Positions 10,499-20,084 of a stretch of DNA of 64,000 nt are shown in pieces (position 1 is the stretch's first letter; every line of letters begins with the position of its first letter). Source of the DNA: Mesorhabditis belari. Its lineage: Eukaryota > Nematoda > Chromadorea > Rhabditida > Rhabditidae. The stretch lies in contig CAUEEP010000737.1 of assembly GCA_958450365.1 (NCBI GenBank), forward strand, positions 1,539,501-1,603,500, in the 5' to 3' direction. Both the position numbers and the translations under genes were made by a program. Below the pieces are notes generated by a model that was given only the letters and a program-made list of their open reading frames with translations, did not search any database and had not been told where the DNA came from.

Positions 10499-13196
10499 TT
10501 AATCAGAAAAGTTACATGGAATGGTAGCACAAATTGCCTTAAGAACGTTCTGTTGCTCAGTTGTATAACCCCGGCCTGAGATCTCAAGTCCATCGCTCGC
10601 ATCAGATGATTGTCTATCGGCGGAAGCATGGGAGAGAATCTCGTCAACTATCTTTGCAACTCGCTCATCAGTGGACCGACGAAAGTAAGAACAAACTTCA
10701 ACGGAGAATGTGGGATCATTCGCGAAAATCCATTTCCATCGGCCGTGTTGAGTACCCCGTTTGACAGCATCCGGCATCAGAGTGAAATAATGTTTTCTAA
10801 AATTTAAGAAATTAAATTTTATAGAATCTAAATACAATTGCTAAGGTCTTAAAAGCTATACTATAAGAACTCAAATGTCAAATCTTTCATAGCCTCTAGA
10901 AAGAAGCATGAGTTTAGTAGGGCTTAGATTATAATATTTGAAAAAGATGAAAAAGTAATCAGAAAAGTTCACAAACCTTTCAAGCCACTCGATAACACCT
11001 CTAGCACTTAGCTCTGACTGGGATCGAAGGCGTTCATCATTGACATGTTTCTAGAATATTGACATTTTATCAAGAATTAGTACTATGGCCACTTTTTTTG
11101 AAACGACTTTTTCTGGGGTAGTTTTATGCGTAGATTCCGAAAAACACAACGAGAGCTTGTGCAAATGCGTTTTAAGTCGAGTTTCAGGGCTCCAAAGTGC
11201 GCGCTCATACAGTGTGATGAGAGGGATAGACATAGGGAGGAGGTCTCTCAAAACATTTTTTGAAGCCAAAAACACTTCTTCTGGCATACCTAGAGACTTT
11301 AACCTAGAGATTACGTTTCTGATTTGAGCAAAATAAAAAAATTTGTTTCCAAATTTTGACCATGTGGTCCCCACATGAGTCAAAATCTCAGAAATTTTTT
11401 CAATTTGTTTTGCTACTACCGGTCAATTTAAGTCAGAAAATGGATATTTAGTGCTTAAAAATGGTTTTAGCTCTAGTTTTGACCTTGAAAAAATGCCCCA
11501 TAGTCGATAGCTTGGGCTCCAGATAGTGAAGTAATACAGGGTGGCGCATAATTACGGTAACTTTTCATGTTCACTTTATGACACCGAACCGTATAGTCAA
11601 TTGAGTATTTCATACTTTTTATGTTTTTGTTTTTGTTATTTAGATTATTTTTAAGCTTTTATCTCAAAAACTTATGTTCTAATTTAGAATGGCGAAGAGT
11701 TCTCCTCATCGAAACTCGATCATCGCTCTTCACAGACAAGGAGTTTGCGCCGTCAACATTTCAAAACGTTTGGGGTATCAAAGAAGGTGGTTTCGACTTC
11801 AATCAAGAGATGCAAAGAATTGGGAACAAATTTGGATCGTCCTGGCCGCGGAAGTCATGTCTCAGTGACCACAAAAGCCAACATTGACAAAGTGAGAAAG
11901 CGGGTGAAACGAAACCCCAATCGATCGTCTCGCAAAATGGCCAAACAACTGACAATTTCTCGACGATCGCTGGGCCTAATCATGAAAAACCATCTAAAGC
12001 TGAAGCTCTACAAGCAATCCGGAGGACAATTTTTGTCAGACGTGGCAAAGAAGAAGAGAAAAGTTCGACGAAAAGCGTTTTTGCGACGGTTTAATGGTGG
12101 AAGACACCGATTTTGCTCAGACGAGCAGTCACCGACGAGAAGGTTTTTACTGTCGAGCAGTTTCTCAATAAGCAAAATGATCGGATTTACTCGATTTCTA
12201 AGCCCAATAAAGTCGTTTCTCGCAGTGGGTACCCTCAATCTCTCATGGTGTTTGCGGGTATCACGGCTGATGGCAAGACCCCCCTAATCTTTGTCCCCGC
12301 TGGAATTACGACCAATGCAAAAAACTATTTGGACATTCTCAAGACAAAGCTCTTCCCTGGGCTCAAGGACACTTCAAGCCCAAGCCGTGGAGATTTCAGC
12401 AAGTTGGTGCAAACTTGGCTCAAGAACAACTGTCCCGACTTCATCAACTTAAATCAATGGCCACCATTATCACCGGATCTTAATCCGCTTGATTTTTCTG
12501 TCAGGAGGGCTCTTGAATCAAAGGCCTGATCAAAACCACATTCCACGTTGAATTCTTTGAAGAATGCGTTAAAAAAAGCATGGAATGGGCTTGATGTAGC
12601 TAGCTATTTGGGCGCTACGGTCGGCGCCTTCTCCAAGCTTCTCGGTGAATGCGTCAAAGCCAAGGGAGCTAAGTTTGAAATCAAATAGTTCTTTATTGTT
12701 CCAAAGAATAAGAATGTCATATCGAAAAAGTGTTCATTTTTGTTTTCTGGCTCTACAGCCTGATGATACTGGGTTACCGTAATTATGCGCCACCCTGTAC
12801 AATATACAAGCGCGCACTTTCGAGCCCAGAAAATCGGCTTCAAATGGCTTTTCACTCTTCTTGTTTTTGTAAGCTACGCATAAAATTACCGCAGAAAAAG
12901 TGCTTTTGAAGAAAAAAGTGCCCCCCAACTAGGATAGTACCCCAGAATTTATAGTATTGAAGAACATACCAATTGCATTTCTAGCCTTCTATTCTTCGCA
13001 GCTACTTCCACCAGCTCTTTGTCCACCTCTTTAAGCTGCACACCCGTCTCCAGACACTTCTTCTTCCACTTGCCTGCATCACTAAAAAACGATAGCATAA
13101 TATACCATAAATTATATTATTTAAATACCTTTCTTCGTCCGAAACGTCCGAAACGTCCGAAACGTCTTCGTCGTTTTTCTTCCTCTTGGACGACAT
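10499..13196 (-). CDS. Unrecognised coiled-coil protein, copy A (four exons, intact)
   Basis: Exons 13,196-13,129, 13,081-12,970, 11,050-10,977 and 10,796-10,499 join with matching phases into 184 codons ending in TAA (183 aa). Residues 1-22 are charged with a short repeat (MSSKRKKNDEDVSDVSDVSD). Residues 23-85 are helical and heptad-like, rich in K, E and L (LKEVDKELVEVAAKNRRLEM, SARGVIEWLERK). The C-terminal part holds a WKWIFANDP motif, a VAKIVDEIL helix and ends YTTEQQNVLKAICATIPC. I do not recognise the family. Two homologues with the same exon structure lie in the window (14,876-16,989 plus; 17,957-18,845 minus), supporting a real gene. Intron 2 is about 1.9 kb because a nested transposon has landed in it. 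No signal peptide or membrane segment is seen, so an intracellular protein is inferred. Confidence 0.7.
11537..12797 (+). mobile_element. Tc1/mariner-superfamily transposon, nested
   Basis: The ends CAGGGTGGCGCATAATTACG and CGTAATTATGCGCCACCCTG are perfect inverted repeats flanked by TA on both sides, as expected for TA-targeting elements. The length is about 1.26 kb. The internal gene runs on the plus strand. Confidence 0.93.
11689..12688 (+). pseudogene. Broken Tc1/mariner-type transposase
   Basis: The start at 11,689 reads MAKSSPHRNSIIALHRQGVC. A frameshift near 11,775 is needed to enter the helix-turn-helix region (SKKVVSTSIKRCKELG) and the GRGSHVSVTTKANI linker. Another near 12,110 leads to the DDE region: DEKVFTVEQF, then SLMVFAGITADGKTPLIF and NQWPPLSPDLNPLDF. 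The stretch that should carry the second catalytic Asp (normally Asp-x-Ala-Pro-x-His) reads QQVGAN and then shifts frame, so that acidic residue and its surroundings are lost. The C-terminal frame runs to TAG at 12,688. The element looks non-autonomous. Confidence 0.8.
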
Positions 13197-13472
13197 ATTG
13201 AAATTGCCTAAAATGATTAGCAATAAGAAAGGCAGCGAACACTAAAGTTAAAGTTACTACACATAAATGAAATAAATGGTAGAAATTTCCGATTTAAGAG
13301 CAGTTAAGTCTAAGCTCTATAAAATTCATCAAAGTAAAAGCTAGGGATAAAAATGAGAATTCATTGAATAAGAAGCATTACGCCAAAACAAAACAAAAGT
13401 GTGGTTCGAGAAAATGATAAGGCTTTGAAAAAAAAGATTTCTTCGAAAAAAGTATCGACTACGCGACTGTAC

Positions 13473-13603
13473 GGGGGCGGTGCTCTTCTATTAGAGTACT
13501 TATATATTCTTCTATTAGCGCACACTCAAATAGAAGCGCACCCCAGAGGGGGAGGGAAAAATCAGAAGCGCATGCGCTTCTATTAGAGTATTTACGGTAC
13601 TAA
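13473..13603. repeat. MITE-like inverted repeat (left-arm copy)
   Basis: The ends and internal repeats share CTTCTATTAGAGTA and GAAGCGCATGCGCTTC, with TTTACGGTAC at one end. The mirror copy is at 14,470-14,603 in the right arm. The preceding bases carry CGACTACGCGACTGTACG. Confidence 0.7.
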
Positions 13604-13699
13604 TTTCTTTGGAACTAATCGCTTCACAATTATAGAACCATTAAAGATAAGTTACCATAAGGTAAGAGGTAGACCTAATAAAATCATTTAAAATTGATT

Positions 13700-14243
13700 G
13701 ATTTTGTAGCAAAACCTGAGCGAAATGATTTCGATATTCTGCTGGCCACGGTCAACATAGTCGTCCAAAAAGATGAAATTGGCGTCAGGTGGAAAAGTGG
13801 TCTTCTCGAAGATGCGCAAGAGGTCGGAATACTAAAAAGCAACAACAATAAACACAGTACTTTCAAATAAGCATACCTGTCCATGGATATCCTCGCAAAC
13901 AACAATTCGTGGGCCAACTTCGGTGACTGATGGTTGATGCAAAAAGACATTCTTTGCTAGGCAACACAGCGACTTCAGCTTGTCCTCTGAAACCTAAACA
14001 AAACAATTAAAATGAAGCCTTCTGCAAAGTTTCTTCAATTTCGAATTGTTGTTGAGCAACAAAACTCGTCCCAGAACAAGCAAAGAAGCCAGAAAAATAC
14101 CCCGCGTTAAAATTCCAAAACAACGATCAAGTTTTAAAGAAAGTAAAAAGCACCCACGCAAAAAGCAACAACGTCAAACGTCCTCCGGCGATTCAAATGT
14201 TGAGAAGGCGGCTCATCATGTCGTCGATGTTGACTTGCCCCAT
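13700..14243 (-). pseudogene. PP1-like Ser/Thr phosphatase 5' portion (spacer copy)
   Basis: The start at 14,243 reads MGQVNIDDMMSRLLNI, matching the first helix of PP1 catalytic subunits, but then hits a TGA. The next exon (13,993-13,877, 39 codons, canonical splice sites) reads LKSLCCLAKNVFLHQPS and ends VVCEDIHGQ. The exon from 13,831 continues [32 protein letters not shown] and [14 protein letters not shown]1 normally has GDIHGQ and GDYVDRG; here the first Gly of each is Glu and Asp. The exon lacks the donor seen in the related copy at 19,084 because the palindrome arm begins there, so the catalytic core is truncated before GNHE. It is head-to-head with coiled-coil copy B. Confidence 0.75.
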
Positions 14244-14298
14244 CTTGATGAGAGTTCCGATTAGCTTTGAATAGATGAGAAGAAAGGTGCCATCTAAA

Positions 14299-14396
14299 CA
14301 TCTTTTTGGACGACTATGTTGACCGTGGCCAGCAGAATATCGAAATCATTTCGCTCCAGGTTTTGCTACAAAATCAATCAATTTTAAATGATTTTA
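14299..14396 (+). pseudogene. PP1-like phosphatase exon fragment (right arm)
   Basis: Reverse-complement duplicate of 13,684-13,781, encoding [19 protein letters not shown]. It is cut at its 5' end by the palindrome boundary, carries a one-base insertion after ATTTCGCTC, and has no following exon. Confidence 0.75.
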
Positions 14397-15273
14397 TTAG
14401 GTCTACCTCTTACCTTATGGTAACTTATCTTTAATGGTTCTATAATTGTGAAGCGATTAGTTCCAAAGAAATTAGTACCGTAAATACTCTAATAGAAGCG
14501 CATGCGCTTCTGATTTCCCTCCCCCTCTGGGGTGCGCTTCTATTTGAGTGTGCGCTAATAGAAGAATATATAAGTACTCTAATAGAAGAGCACCGCCCCC
14601 GTACAGTCGCGTAGTCGATACTTTTTTCGAAGAAATCTTTTTCAAAGCCTTATCATTTTCTCCGAACCACACTTTTGTTTTTGTTTTGGCGTAATGCTTC
14701 TTATTCAATGAATTCTCATTTTTATCCCTAGCTTTTACTTTGATGAATTTTATAGAGCTTAGACTTAACTGCTCTTAAATCGGAAATTTCTACCATTTAT
14801 TTCATTTATGTGTAGTAACTTTAACTTTAGTGTTCGCTGCCTTTCTTATTGCTAATCATTTTAGGCAATTTCAATATGTCGTCCAAGAGGAAGAAAAACG
14901 ACGAAGACGTTTCCGGACGTTTCGGACGTTTCGGACGTTTCGGACGAAGAAAGGTATTTAAATAATGTAATTTATGGTATATTATATATAGGTATATATA
15001 TATATATATTCGTTTTTTAGTGGTCGAGTCAATTGGGAGATGGAGTATCTGAAGAAGCTTGGGCGACTAAATGACGCGAAAATAGAGCTGAGGGGAATAG
15101 CTGCGAGGACTGGAAGGCTAGAATATCAATTGGTATGTTCTTTAATACTATAAATTCTTGATAAAATGCCAATATTCTAGAAACATGCCAACGATGAACT
15201 CCTTCGATCCAAGTCAATGCTAAGTGCAGGAGGTGTTATCGAGTGGCTTGAGGGGTTAGTTATTTTCTGATTA

Positions 15274-16540
15274 TTAGGTTGTCCCATAAAAAATTGCCGT
15301 TTTTCAAAAATTTTATTTTCAACACAAAATAAAAAGTAACAACGTAGATCAAACAATATATTTTCCATGATTATCATAGACATTTAACCAACGTTTTGGT
15401 AACTTTGCAAGTCCACACTTGTAAAAATCGGGTCGGCGTAAAAGAAAGTAACCCTCCAATTCGTCCTCGAGGTCACCTTGGTTGTTGAATTGCTTGCCTC
15501 GAATAAAATTCTTTAGCGACAAAAATAAATAGTGATCAGATAAAGCAATATCCGGGCTATAAGCGGGATATGAAAGTACATTCCAGTGCAAATTGTTTTC
15601 CATAAAATCCTTCGATTTCCTCGATTTGTGGGGATGGGCGTTGTCTTCAAGCACAAAAACGGAACCATTCCATTCATTGTGATAGACCAATCGGAGAATT
15701 TTCTGCTCAACTTGTTGCATATGACGTCCATAAACATCACTGTGAAAAGTTTAACCCTTCTGGAGCACCTCCCAAAAAAAGTATCCCAGAGGAACACCAA
15801 TCGACACACAGAAATAGCTTATTCCCATGAGTATTTCGTTTTTCCACCACTTTTCCCAATCGATCTTTCTTCAACCATTGTCGTTTCAACACTCGACAAT
15901 CATAGAATATCCACGATTGATCATGAGTCACAATATTGAAAAGAGGAAACCGACCGCATCGATATTCGTTCAGTAGTTGACGGCATGACCGCGCTCTTTG
16001 GCCCTTAATCGAATTTTTCAAATGATAGGGAATTTGCCGCTGTTTCAACCACTTTCTTCCGGTTTTTGAGCCAACGTCATACTGTCATTCTTCAGCAATA
16101 GCTTTGTGCCAAAATCTGAGTCGTTCCTTCGGGATTTTGCTGAAGTCGGCGCCTCAACGTCTGTCGATTCACTTTTCTGGGACGACCGCTTCCTCGCTTT
16201 CGGTGAGCCGGTTGTCACCTTTTCGGAACTTCTGAAACCACCATCGTGTAGTCCTTTCCTTGACGATTGTTGGCCCATAAAAGAATTGATTTCTCTCGCT
16301 GCTTTGGCCGCGGAAATCCTCTTCAAATATCGTTGATGCATTATTGATGGATTTCTTCAAGAGACAGCGCCATGTGATCGCTCACAACTTTTTTTGTTTT
16401 TGATTCCTAAAAAAGGAAATTTAGCACATAAAACTAGAATTGTAAATTAGTATAATAAAAAAAGAGAAGGAAAAGTGTTAATTTGTCGCTGAATACGAAT
16501 CAAATGAAAAAAAACGGCAATTTTTTATGGGACAGCCTAA
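15274..16540 (-). mobile_element. mariner-family transposon
   Basis: The ends TTAGGTTGTCCCATAAAAAA and TTTTTTATGGGACAGCCTAA are inverted repeats of about 30 bp flanked by TA. The length is about 1.27 kb. It sits in intron 3 of coiled-coil copy B and is missing from the opposite palindrome arm. Confidence 0.92.
15350..16360 (-). pseudogene. Broken mariner transposase (DD34D-type motifs)
   Basis: Minus-strand frames give a helix-turn-helix region (RWWFQKFRKGDNRLTE), then THDQSWIFYD, LEDNAHPHKSRK and YPAYSPDIALSDHYLF. These are the three catalytic-Asp blocks of mariner transposases, with the last two separated by the DD34D-like spacing. The frames are broken at several points (near 16,170, 16,045, 15,737 and 15,720), so no complete protein is made. 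Family assignment rests on the motifs and ends. Confidence 0.85.
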
Positions 16541-17215
16541 TACTTCTTTGATCTTTTTCAAATATTATAAACTAAGTTCTACTAAACTCATTCTTCTTTC
16601 TAGAAGCTATAAAAGATTTGACATTTGAGTTGTTATAGTTTAACTTTTAAGGCCTTTAGATTTAAATTCTATATAATTTTCAATTTCTTGAATTTTAGAA
16701 AACAGCAAATGCCGGATTCTGTCAGACGGGGTACTCGGGAAGAACGATGGAAATGGATTTTCGCAAATGATCCCAAATTCTGCGATGAAGTTCGCTCTTA
16801 CTTGCCTCGAACCACTGCTCGGCGAGTTGCAATCATAGTTGACAAGATTCTCTCCGATGCCCCGCCGGTACACAATCATCTGCCTTGGGCAATGGACTTG
16901 AGATCTCAGGCCGGGGTTATACAACTGATCAACAGCATGTTCTTAAGGCAATTTGTGATACCATTCCATGTAATTTCTCTCCTGAATAAAATTTTGTTTT
17001 TGATTTGTCCTAAACCCCCATTAAAAATCCCATCCAATCATAGCGTTTTGGGTGTTTTTATAATGAAAATAAATCGGAAAAAGAAGCTAAACAACGAGAC
17101 CTGAAAATTGGGGCAATGGGCTGCCCTAGAAATGGTACTTATATACTACTAATCACAATAAACGAAACAGATAGTGATTGTTGTATTTGTTTAATATGAA
17201 AATTTGGCTATCCAC

Positions 17216-17330
17216 CTAACTTTTAAAGAAAAGTTGAACTTGTCTTGGAAAAATTGCCACAAACGCTGGCTCTTGTAGCGACGATTGCACTCCTCATCGA
17301 AACCGTAAACGCTTAATAGCCGGGCGCTCG
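17216..17330 (-). pseudogene. PP1-like phosphatase exon fragment
   Basis: The minus strand reads [20 protein letters not shown] followed by FQDKFN, which corresponds to the PP1 segment after GNHE. It keeps the Trp that is a stop codon in the copy near 19,230. It lies just outside the palindrome. Confidence 0.75.
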
Positions 17331-17479
17331 GCTTTGAAGAAGAGAAGTCTAGAAAGGCTATTGCTATGTTCTTTAATACCATAAATTCCAATTGATATGC
17401 CAATATTCTAGAAAGATGCCAATTGCCAATTCTAGAAAGATGAAAGATGTGGTGCTCTTAATTATAATTCTTTGTTCAG

Positions 17480-17760
17480 GGCTGACAGGCCGTGGACCCG
17501 TGGAGTTTGGTATGTCTTTTTTGGACAAGATGTGGTGCACTTCTGCGAGCGGATGAACATCTCATGGCCCGCACTCTTCTTGTCGTGTCACGTCTCAGTA
17601 CAGGTAAATGCTCGTGCCGTTGCAGGCAAATTTTGGCAATCATCCCACTTCGTTCAAAAAAAGATTTAGAGCTTGGAAACAATGTAAAATTCGACAATTC
17701 GGCAGGGTTTGGCTTAAAAAGTTTTTACCGAGATGTGGCCATAAAGAAGACTCCCACCCC
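17480..17760 (+). pseudogene. PP1-like phosphatase 3' fragment
   Basis: Split frames read FFGQDVVHFCERMNISW, ADEHLMARTL and VKFDNSAGFGL, matching the C-terminal third of PP1 (FTFG.DVV, the HQVV region, APNYCGEFDNAG). Frameshifts separate the pieces. It closely resembles 19,480-19,725. Confidence 0.75.
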
Positions 17761-17956
17761 TTTAAAAGCTAGTTTTTTTCGTCAGCATTTTTACCTTGTG
17801 AAGCTTATCTCATCTCGCCCTTACTCTGAATTCTTTTCCAATCAAATTTATTAAAACACATTGTATATCATAAAAAAAATTTTTGCGACAGATGAACACG
17901 TTACAGAAATCACAGACAAAATCAGTGCGAAAGAATTGACGAAAAGAACACACTCA

Positions 17957-18845
17957 TCATTTCTTAAAATAGGGATTTCCAGTTGTGTCACAAATAGCAG
18001 AAAGTAAATTGAGCTCATCAGGAGAAAAATACGCTTTAGAGATCTTAATGGGGACTTGTGCGAGGGTTTTAACCTTATCAAAATTGTGTATCTGCTTCGA
18101 GAGAGGCGTTGGAATAGTTTGATAGCCATCTCTGCAACTTCGGAATCACCGGGAACCTGACCATACCAATGCCAATTGACTTGATAATTGAAGTCTGTAT
18201 CGTTCGTGTAATCTGTGTATTTTGTGTAACTCCAGATCCATTTTTCCGATCGAGTAGGTGCTGGTCGCCTTGCCATTCGGACTTTTCTGAAATTTAAGAA
18301 ATTGAAAATTACATAGATTTAAATCTAATTGCTAAGGCCTCCACAGTTAAACTATAACAACTCAAATGTCAAATCTTTCCTAGCTTCTAGAAAGAAGAAT
18401 GAGTTTAGTAGAACTTAGTTTTATAATATTTGAAAAAGATCAAAAAAGTAATCAGAAAGTAAGTTCACAAACATCTCGTCCTCGAACTTTTCGATGATGG
18501 ACCTTGCATGCAACATCGATTCCATATTGAAGTGTTGCTTGTTGAGCATCATCTAGAATATTGACGTTTTATCAAGAATTTATAGTATTAAATCACATAC
18601 CAATTGAGTTTCTAGCTCTGTGATTTTTTTTCCTTATCCTCCAGCGTTTTTTGCACCTTATCTAGCTGCTCAACCTTCTTCCGGTACAGATCCTCCCAAC
18701 TGGTTTCTTCACTAAAAAAATAACATGAGATACAATAAATTATATTATTTAAATACCTTTTTTTGTCTTTCTTCTGCCTCTTGCGGGGGGGGGTCCGTCA
18801 ACCTCGCAGTCGCCCCTTCCCCCCCGCAAGCTAGATAGTATAAAA
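17957..18845 (-). pseudogene. Coiled-coil protein, copy C
   Basis: Exon 4 (18,286-17,957), exon 3 (18,552-18,473) and exon 2 (18,711-18,601) follow the copy A layout with the same intron phases. Exon 2 reads ETSWEDLYRKKVEQLDKVQK and is one base short in an A run before the expected ending ITELETQL. Exon 3 reads MMLNKQHFNMESMLHARSII. Exon 4 reads SEKWIWSYTKYTDYTNDTDF and VAEMAIKLFQRLS, then needs a one-base shift to reach YFSPDELNLLSAICDTTGNP and TGA. Exon 1 near 18,757-18,845 is disrupted by a C/G-tract hairpin. It is more divergent than A and B, and sits head-to-head with the PP1-like pseudogene at 18,862. Confidence 0.6.
18781..18831. repeat. GC-rich hairpin (CTTGCGGGGGGG...CCCCCCCGCAAG)
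   Basis: Inverted repeat with a loop of about 27 bp, in an otherwise AT-rich region, at the position expected for exon 1 of coiled-coil copy C. It may be an insertion or an assembly problem. Confidence 0.65.
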
Positions 18846-18861
18846 CGTCAATATTCTAGAT

Positions 18862-19740
18862 GTTTGCGATGACCAATTGTTGTTTGCGAGGATATCCATG
18901 GGAAGGTATGCTTATTTGAAAGTACTGTGTTTATTGTTGTTGCTTTTTAGTATTCCGACCTCTTGCGCATCTTCGAGAAGACCACTTTTCCACCTGACGC
19001 CAATTTCATCTTTTTGGACGACTATGTTGACCGTGGCCAGGAGAATATCGAAATCATTTCGCTCAGGTTTTGCTACAGAATCAAGTGAGTATTTAATCTT
19101 TACAATATTATAATCTAGCATGGACGAACTGCTTTGATTTTAGGTACCCTGAAAGCTTCTTGATGCTTTGCGGCAATCACGAGGCAATCTACGAGGAGTG
19201 CAACCGTCGCTACAAGAGCCAGCGTCTGTGACAATGTTTCCGAGGCACATTCAACTGGATGCCTCTTTTCGGTCTCGCATCCTCTGCATGCACAGTGGAT
19301 TCAAAGCAAATCGAACAGCCGCGGTTTTCTGTTACTTGCCTATTCAAAGTGTGCTTTGCTCGTCCTGAAGACCCAACCAATTCATCAATGGGTATCGATC
19401 TTCTCTGGACTGGTCCTGGCAACTGGGTTAAGGTATTCCATCTTGTGGTGCTCTTAATTATAATTCTTTGTTCAGGGCTGACCTGGGAGTTTGGTATGTT
19501 TTTTTGGACAAGATGTGGTGCACTTCTGCGAGCGGATGAACATCTCATGGCCCGCACTCTTCAAGTCGTTCAAGACGGATACAGGTTCTTCGCCAGCCGG
19601 AAAATAGTAATTTTTAGTTTTTAACATTGAAAGTTAGAATGATTTGACTTAACTTTTTTGCTTTTCGGAGTCGCCATCTTCTCTGCACCCCACTATTGTG
19701 TAAAATTCGACAACTCGGCAGCCCCATGAAGGTATCACAT
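18862..19740 (+). pseudogene. PP1-like Ser/Thr phosphatase pseudogene
   Basis: Pieces in order: VVCEDIHGK (about 18,870-18,905); exon 18,951-19,084 with [19 protein letters not shown] and [17 protein letters not shown]; exon from 19,144 with [20 protein letters not shown], then TGA where the copy at 17,230 has Trp. Frameshifted pieces follow: RSRILCMHSGF, DLLWTGPG, FFGQDVVHFCERMNISW, VVQDGYRFFASRK, and IFSAPHYCVKFDNSAA. These cover nearly the whole PP1 catalytic fold. GNHE is intact, but the first two PPP motifs carry Gly-to-Glu and Gly-to-Asp changes. The nonsense codon plus several frameshifts make it non-functional as read. Confidence 0.82.
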
Positions 19741-20084
19741 TGCTTCTCAACTTATTGCACAAAGGAGTGTTAAGTTTGAAATGGGTTTTTAATTTGTTTT
19801 CTTTAGGTGAACGAAAATCTCCGAAGCATCTTCGGCGTGTACCCCCCGCCAGAGCCGTGCGAATACGCTTAACAAGAATAATAACTCGTTTTCTTATCGA
19901 CGGCTCTTCTCGCCTTTTCAACGGTTTTCTTCACCATTCCGTCTGCCATTCGATCCGGTGCTGCTTTAACTTATCCCCTTATTCTCCTGTAAACATTTTT
20001 GTTGACTTTCGGGTGACAATAAATCGTTTGCATGAAGATCATTGTAAAATTTATACGAGCAGGAAACCCGCCTACGGTGGGTTT

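Larger units (their letters stand above)
11081..12940. mobile_element. Outer terminal-inverted-repeat element
   Basis: The left end (11,081-11,215) and right end (12,800-12,940) are degenerate inverted repeats of about 140 bp, sharing ACTTTTTCTG, TTTTATGCGTAG and GGGCTC-AAAGTGCGCGCT. It lies wholly in intron 2 of coiled-coil copy A and is absent from copy B. Its own interior (about 11,216-11,534) shows no convincing transposase, and the Tc1-like element at 11,537-12,797 has inserted into it. Confidence 0.7.
14876..16989 (+). pseudogene. Coiled-coil protein, copy B (mariner-interrupted, frameshifted)
   Basis: Exons 14,876-14,953, 15,021-15,132, 15,181-15,254 and 16,699-16,989 match copy A; exons 2 and 3 have identical lengths (112 and 74 nt). 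Exon 1 has one extra 9-nt repeat plus an extra C, which shifts frame after MSSKRKKNDEDVS. Exon 2 has diverged (EYLKKLGRLNDAKIELRG). Exon 4 begins QQMPDSVRRGTREERWKWIF and loses one base near 16,865; the other frame then restores the family ending GRGYTTDQQHVLKAICDTIP to TAA at 16,989. A mariner sits in intron 3. The two lesions suggest a pseudogene, unless they are assembly errors. Confidence 0.7.
10296..17205. repeat. Large inverted duplication (palindrome) with interrupted arms
   Basis: The left arm (10,296-13,781) and right arm (14,299-17,205) are reverse complements over three blocks. Inner block: about 12,946-13,781 against 14,299-15,150, including a PP1-like exon, MITE sequence and exons 1-2 of a coiled-coil gene. 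Middle block: exon 3 at 10,977-11,050 against 15,181-15,254. Outer block: exon 4 and 3' flank at 10,296-10,960 against 16,570-17,205. The arms are separated by a ~0.5 kb spacer holding the 5' half of a PP1-like gene. A different transposon interrupts each arm. Confidence 0.85.

Noticed and set aside
10561..10807. Plus-strand frames opposite exon 4 of copy A, and similar frames opposite copy B
   Set aside because: Antisense shadows of the exon; the sense frame has conserved splice sites and homologous copies.
18877..19113. Open frame starting with a leader-like [17 protein letters not shown]
   Set aside because: It reads through an intron in the wrong frame; the correct frame is the PP1-like exon [15 protein letters not shown].
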